DNA of 5,799 nt from Planctomycetota bacterium. Lineage in GTDB: Bacteria > Planctomycetota > Planctomycetia > Gemmatales > Gemmataceae. Shown piece by piece: positions 4,012-5,799 of the stretch. The position numbers were made by a program, and so were the translations under genes. The notes under the pieces were generated by a model. The model saw only the letters and a list, made by a program, of their open reading frames with translations, was not told where the DNA came from and did not search any database. The stretch is from NCBI GenBank assembly GCA_018970845.1, contig JAGWVO010000247.1, forward strand, positions 1-5,799. Reading direction: 5' to 3'. How positions within the stretch are numbered: position 1 is the stretch's first letter; each line of letters begins with the position of its first letter.

Positions 4012-5799
4012 CGGATCAACCCAATGCGGCCTAGTGGCCAGTAGACCCCAACGGCCCGGCCTAGCATGAGTCGGCCAGGTACAGTTCCCCAACTCCGGCT
4101 GTCAGAACTGTGAGTGCTGTTGTCCCCCAGGCAAAGATAATGCCCCGGGGGAACCCGGAGCACCCTCATCGGAGCCCAGGACAGCGCCTTGAGGTTATCG
4201 GGCGTCGCCTTTCCCGCGGACCAATCCAAGGGGGCGGCGAAGTCGTCAAGATGGACATCCATTTCCGAAGGACTGTCCTTCGCCGTGTAGTAGGTGTCCC
4301 GGTAAAGCTTGATATGGCCAATGTCCGCGACGGCACCGCCATCCAGTCCCAATGCCGCTGGCTCAAGGTCAAACGAGCGGTTGCCGGATGAGGCGGGAGG
4401 CAAAACGGGAACTCCTTCTCCCGTGACGGCCTTGCCATTGATCCACAGGTGAAGCGTTCGATCGACATGGCCAAATCGAACCGTGTGGGAACCTCCCCTG
4501 ACAGGTGACGGCAAGCGCGCCAAATTGTTTTCCCTTCCATCCGGATCGATGGATTGCAGGGTGATTTCTCCCGAGGAAAGATCGATTCGTGCCCGATATC
4601 GGCCCATGCCCCTGGCCACCTCGGCAAGGACCGACCCGGATTTGGAACGGGCCCGGACACTGAATTCAACCATGAGGTCGCCAACCCAATTTCCGGCCAC
4701 GCTTCTGGCGCCTTCCCCCGGCAACAAGGCTCCAAACAACACTTCCGACACACGGCCGGTGTTGTAACCCATCACATCGGTGACAACCTGGGGACGGCAT
4801 ACCGCCGCAGGCCCCACTCCCTGCACATTGGGCCGCAAAAGGTGGCGGTAGCGCAACCATGCGGCGGAACCGGATCCATCGCCGGAATAAAAACCGTCAG
4901 TTCCCTTGGGAAACGAGGCGGGAGTTTCCCCGGTCCATCGGGGAAACTCCTTCATGTCGCGCGCGGGCTTGTCATCGTCATAAACGAGTCTTGATTCGGC
5001 CATGACAACAGTTGGAGGCTTCCGGATAATGGCAAATCTCCCGCCGCGGACAATCATTGTCGCGGGATCGCCTTCAACCCTTTCAATCGCCATGTCGCCT
5101 GGTGGCACCTCAAGCCTTCCATCCGGCCCGATTCGAACCTTCGGGAGGAACGCGACCCGCATGTGATCCGCCTTCCACCATTCGGTTTGGGGGCCTTCAT
5201 CCAAAGGCGGGATCCAGCCTTCCTCAAGGCGGTAGATGTCTCCGCCGGATATGCCCAAAACCTCGCCCGGCAATCCCATGCAACGCTTGATGTAATTCAT
5301 CGGTGTGTGGTTTCGTTGCGGCCCGGAGATCGGAAACGGATCAAAACCGCCGCCTCCGTTGCCGGGAAACTTGAATACCACCACCTGATTGCGGGATGGG
5401 CCCGACATGGCCCGGAGGTCGGCGGGAAACTTGCCCACCAGCACCCGGTCCCCCGTGCTGGCACCGGGATCGTCAACCCGGGCGGCCTCGGCGCCCCGAC
5501 GCATTTGCCCCGCGCGAACCATCTCGATGTCCCGAAGGCAGTTGGGACAAGTGCAAAAATTCCTGTCGCGTGAACCGTTCTCAACCTCGTCGCTGGCGTT
5601 GACGGCGAATGAATGCGAGCATTCCGGGCAAACTATACCTTTTTGATATCCATACAAGGTTTCAGCCATCGATCCCGTCGGGATGACGAAGCATTCCGCC
5701 ACGAATGTCTTGAGGATCAGAACAAGGATCACGACGAAGACGACGGTGTCCAGCGACTCCCGCCATCCATCGTGTGGGACGGGCTTGCCGGAATCTTTG
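4008..5799 (-). CDS. lepB: Signal peptidase I (S26 family), 5'-partial, with zinc-ribbon and LamG-like insertions
   Basis: Membrane serine protease that removes signal peptides from exported proteins on the outer face of the inner membrane. The frame stays open to the right edge (596 codons plus stop in the window). A GTG at 5730-5732 lies inside the N-terminal membrane helix, so it is not the real start, which is beyond 5799. Seen in order: helix VVFVVILVLILKTFVAE; box with catalytic Ser at 5670-5672 (IPTGSMAETL); four-cysteine pattern CPEC...CPNC at 5538-5630; catalytic Lys at 5430-5432 (GDRVLVGKF); NQVVVFKFPG; NYIKRCMGLPGE; then about 360 extra residues (roughly 4145-5234); then the closing box GDNSTHSSDSRSWG at 4086-4127. 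Part of the insert (about 4270-4700) looks like a LamG/concanavalin fold, with HTVRFG...LHLWING at 4434-4487. Typical family members are 170-320 residues, so this one is about double. Both catalytic residues are present, so it is probably active. Its stop overlaps the thioesterase start by 4 bases. Confidence 0.95.
   Translation of the reverse strand, partial: KDSGKPVPHDGWRESLDTVVFVVILVLILKTFVAECFVIPTGSMAETLYGYQKGIVCPECSHSFAVNASDEVENGSRDRNFCTCPNCLRDIEMVRAGQMRRGAEAARVDDPGASTGDRVLVGKFPADLRAMSGPSRNQVVVFKFPGNGGGGFDPFPISGPQRNHTPMNYIKRCMGLPGEVLGISGGDIYRLEEGWIPPLDEGPQTEWWKADHMRVAFLPKVRIGPDGRLEVPPGDMAIERVEGDPATMIVRGGRFAIIRKPPTVVMAESRLVYDDDKPARDMKEFPRWTGETPASFPKGTDGFYSGDGSGSAAWLRYRHLLRPNVQGVGPAAVCRPQVVTDVMGYNTGRVSEVLFGALLPGEGARSVAGNWVGDLMVEFSVRARSKSGSVLAEVARGMGRYRARIDLSSGEITLQSIDPDGRENNLARLPSPVRGGSHTVRFGHVDRTLHLWINGKAVTGEGVPVLPPASSGNRSFDLEPAALGLDGGAVADIGHIKLYRDTYYTAKDSPSEMDVHLDDFAAPLDWSAGKATPDNLKALSWAPMRVLRVPPGHYLCLGDNSTHSSDSRSWGTVPGRLMLGRAVGVYWPLGRIGLIR
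4921..4950. repeat. Perfect 11-bp inverted repeat inside lepB
   Basis: GGAGTTTCCCC at 4921-4931 and its exact reverse complement GGGGAAACTCC at 4940-4950 flank an 8-base loop. A third copy of GGGAAAC at 4908-4914 could pair instead with GTTTCCC at 4924-4930 (7 bp, 9-base loop), so two mutually exclusive hairpins are possible in the mRNA. The repeat encodes KEFPRWTGETP of the signal peptidase insert. It is not followed by a T-run on the transcribed strand and lies mid-gene, so it is not a terminator. It may be chance. Confidence 0.5.

Noticed and set aside
4012..4092. Upstream in-frame ATG of the thioesterase (27 extra residues)
   Set aside because: The extension lies inside the lepB coding region and lacks family similarity. 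The ATG at 4011 gives the typical YbgC N terminus and an ATGA overlap.
4593..4602. 10-bp palindrome CCGATATCGG as a possible operator
   Set aside because: It sits inside lepB coding sequence far from any start, and a palindrome of this length is expected by chance.
5730..5732. GTG as the start of signal peptidase I
   Set aside because: It falls in the middle of the N-terminal membrane helix. The frame remains open upstream with a natural sequence (RESLDTVVFVV), so the true start lies outside the window.

Overview
The window is a tightly packed, GC-rich (about 60% by eye) bacterial segment in which every supported gene lies on the minus strand, so it reads right to left. The best taxonomic guess is a planctomycete (Isosphaeraceae/Gemmataceae-like). 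This rests mainly on the signal peptidase I, which is far larger than usual and carries a Cys4 zinc-ribbon-like insert and a long insert with a LamG-like segment. That architecture is one I associate with planctomycetes from memory, and no database search was possible.

Layout in transcription order: (1) 5799-4008, signal peptidase I (lepB), missing its extreme N terminus at the window edge; (2) 4011-3592, a YbgC/4HBT hotdog thioesterase; (3) 3595-3086, a small MotA/TolQ/ExbB-family channel protein; (4) 3064-2489, an ExbD/TolR-like protein with the membrane Asp; (5) 2492-1806, an unrecognised protein with two membrane segments and an extracytoplasmic domain; (6) 1809-1, a large unrecognised protein with one membrane segment, open for 603 codons and running off the left edge. 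Because gene 6 has no stop inside the window it is easy to miss, yet it fills almost a third of it.

Four of the five junctions are 4-base ATGA overlaps. The remaining one is a 21-base gap with a strong Shine-Dalgarno sequence. No promoter, terminator, RNA gene, mobile element or CRISPR array is visible, and there is no non-coding stretch longer than 21 bases. The six genes therefore look like one translationally coupled transcript whose promoter and end both lie outside the window.

The order thioesterase, TolQ-like, TolR-like repeats the start of the classical ybgC-tolQ-tolR-tolA operon. Here the TolA position is taken by two proteins I do not recognise, both anchored in the inner membrane with large domains predicted outside the cytoplasm. 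The working interpretation (inference) is a proton-motive-force-driven envelope machine: proteins 3 and 4 form the ion-driven motor, and proteins 5 and 6 transmit or receive the force. Signal peptidase and thioesterase are co-expressed envelope housekeeping functions.
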